Source: Bdellovibrionales bacterium
GTDB taxonomy: Bacteria > Bdellovibrionota > Bdellovibrionia > Bdellovibrionales > UBA840
NCBI GenBank assembly: GCA_020434605.1
Contig: JAGRAL010000249.1
Coordinates: 1 to 5,492 of the forward strand
Direction of reading: 5' to 3'
Length of the DNA stretch: 5,492 nt
Positions 4,610 to 5,492 of this stretch are shown in pieces. How positions within the stretch are numbered: position 1 is the stretch's first letter; each line of letters starts with the position of its first letter. The notes below the pieces were generated by a model. The model had not been told where the DNA came from and searched no databases. It saw nothing but the letters and a program-made list of their open reading frames with translations. The position numbers and the translations under genes were made by a program.

Positions 4610-4864
4610 ATGGTTTTAGCAAAAAGTATTTTGAATAATCTACAAGCAAATCTTTGGCAGTTTGGTTTAAACCCTAGTGAATGGAGAATACATTTTTCAA
4701 AGGTAATTGCCGCAAAACAAACAGAAAATGAAATCTCTATGAAGAATATCGAAATCATAAATAATGAAGATCAGAATTTTTATTTTAATGCAGAAGCCAT
4801 CATTGAACAAAAGAATCAGGCCGTACGTGCCAATTGGCAAAGTGTTCAGGTTGTTGGCTTATAA
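4610..4864 (+). CDS. Unrecognised small cytoplasmic protein under a sigma-54 promoter (84 residues)
   Basis: I do not recognise this protein. The start at 4610 is chosen because AAGGAG lies five bases upstream and a sigma-54 promoter precedes it; the frame is open further upstream, but that stretch covers the promoter and cannot be coding in the same transcript. There is no signal peptide or membrane segment and no cysteine. An amphipathic N-terminal helix (SILNNLQANLWQFGL) is followed by a PSEWRIHFSKV segment and then probable strands (MKNIEIINN, NFYFNAEAIIEQ, WQSVQVVGL), so it looks like a compact alpha/beta domain. It is a single-gene unit: its stop is only three bases from the stop of the convergent six-cysteine protein gene, and no intrinsic terminator lies between. 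The dedicated regulated promoter argues that it is a real gene with a conditional role. Confidence 0.75.
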   Translation: MVLAKSILNNLQANLWQFGLNPSEWRIHFSKVIAAKQTENEISMKNIEIINNEDQNFYFNAEAIIEQKNQAVRANWQSVQVVGL

Positions 4865-4867
4865 AAA

Positions 4868-5482
4868 TTAGTAATTAGAACAACTAGCCGAGAAGAGGGA
4901 TCTTCTCCAAATATCAGCTCTTGTTAATTTACCAGGATTAGGTAATGAGAGCATGGTCTTTTCTCTCCACTTTTCCCAAGTATTTTTGCCCTCAGATTTT
5001 ATTCTCATGCCCGTAAGCCTACAAAACAAAAACATGTGGTTATTATCTAACCAGCCAAACTTATCGTAGGTTGATTCGGGCGGTTTATTTCCCCAAGCAA
5101 GCTCAACCATTAAATCCTGAGTATCTCTAAATGCTTTCTTAATTACTTTGACCTGGCCTAAGTCAGCAATACACTCTGGGTTGCTGGCTTCAACATCATT
5201 GATAAGCTTTAAGACTCCATTGAATAAATTCTGGCAAGCTCCAAGAGAATTACCATTTCGACACTTTGTATAGGAAGCTTCAAACCCAGTTGTTTTAATG
5301 TATTTTTTTTTGCTATCTAGGTACAAAAATGGTGTTTGTATAGATTTTAATAACGATAGTTGTGAGTCACAAACTGAGTGCGGAGGGTCGAACACCAATA
5401 AAAATAAAATACCTAAAACCAGTATTCCGCCCACTAAAACCCAGCGAGGAAGACTAGCTACTATACGATCAAGAGCGCTCAT
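4868..5482 (-). CDS. Membrane-anchored six-cysteine protein of unknown function (204 residues)
   Basis: I do not recognise a family. A short basic N-terminus (R6, R13) precedes one hydrophobic helix (residues about 14-31, WVLVGGILVLGILFLLVF) that lacks a clear cleavage site, so it is probably an uncleaved anchor. The rest (residues 32-204) would face the periplasm. Six cysteines (C38, C74, C83, C104, C154, C201) all lie after the helix, an even number that fits three disulfide bonds. The domain is rich in tryptophan and lysine, with conserved-looking patches WGNKPPESTYDKFGWLDNNH and TWEKWREK. The start at 5482 is close to the window edge. Only ten upstream bases are visible, and they show no good ribosome site, so coupling to an upstream gene or an earlier start cannot be excluded. 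The reading frame is intact to the stop at 4868. Confidence 0.75.
   Translation of the reverse strand: MSALDRIVASLPRWVLVGGILVLGILFLLVFDPPHSVCDSQLSLLKSIQTPFLYLDSKKKYIKTTGFEASYTKCRNGNSLGACQNLFNGVLKLINDVEASNPECIADLGQVKVIKKAFRDTQDLMVELAWGNKPPESTYDKFGWLDNNHMFLFCRLTGMRIKSEGKNTWEKWREKTMLSLPNPGKLTRADIWRRSLFSASCSNY
4890..4907. other. Perfect 7-bp hairpin with GGGA tetraloop past the 84-residue gene
   Basis: GAGAAGA and TCTTCTC (4890-4896 with 4901-4907) enclose GGGA, a GNRA-type tetraloop on the plus-strand RNA. It begins 25 bases after the stop of the 84-residue gene and lies in the 3' coding part of the opposing gene. There is no T run after it, so it is not a standard terminator. It might protect the 3' end of the short transcript, or be chance. 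Confidence 0.3.
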
Positions 5483-5492
5483 ACTTACATGG

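Noticed and set aside
4504..4758. 84-residue minus-strand frame rich in Phe and Cys
   Set aside because: It covers the sigma-54 promoter and the opposite-strand gene, has no ribosome site and looks like a shadow.
1..5492. Search for CRISPR arrays, insertion sequences, tRNA or rRNA genes and attachment sites
   Set aside because: No regularly spaced repeats, transposase-like frames, terminal inverted repeats or cloverleaf-forming sequences were seen; nearly all the DNA is accounted for by genes and short control regions.

Overview
The window comes from an AT-rich Gram-negative bacterium. Most genes lie on the minus strand, in short tightly packed operons closed by clear intrinsic terminators. 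The ribosomal proteins have proteobacterial character, with an alphaproteobacteria-like L28. Several small genes encode exported proteins, an ETF-ubiquinone oxidoreductase is present, and there are alternative sigma-factor promoter candidates. Together these suggest a Bdellovibrio-like (Bdellovibrionota) genome. That placement is an inference from gene content and protein style, not from a search.

Layout, left to right. Positions 1-226 (minus) hold the N-terminus of an electron-transfer-flavoprotein:ubiquinone oxidoreductase, which runs off the left edge. Positions 321-2073 (minus) look like one gene string read right to left: a four-cysteine exported protein, a nitrilase-superfamily amidase of the Nit1 (deaminated glutathione amidase) type, an exported protein with an acidic half and a very basic tail, and a 72-residue exported protein, ending at an intrinsic terminator (about 275-302). 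A sigma-28 (FliA)-like promoter candidate sits before the last two genes. Positions 2187-2759 (minus) are an rpmB (L28)-rplX (L24) operon with its own terminator. Divergent from it, an rpsR (S18) gene runs on the plus strand to 3271. It ends in a bidirectional terminator whose hairpin also encodes the last codons of the next minus-strand gene. Positions 3309-4477 (minus) are a SpoU/TrmH-family RNA 2'-O-methyltransferase gene and a four-helix membrane protein gene, coupled by an ATGA overlap. Positions 4610-4864 (plus) encode an unrecognised 84-residue protein. Positions 4868-5482 (minus) encode an unrecognised protein with one membrane anchor and six cysteines.

The core of the window is ordinary translation machinery: L28, L24, S18 and an RNA methyltransferase. 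The most notable non-routine signal is the 130-bp region between the methyltransferase and the 84-residue gene. It has a near-perfect sigma-54 (-24/-12) promoter, TGGCAC-N5-TTGC, correctly placed before a strong ribosome binding site. It also has four copies of a CRGACAAAW box, two of them in a 20-bp direct repeat about 75-95 bp upstream of the predicted transcription start, where sigma-54 activators usually bind. This suggests the small orphan protein is a dedicated output of a sigma-54 regulatory circuit. Its function cannot be read from the sequence.
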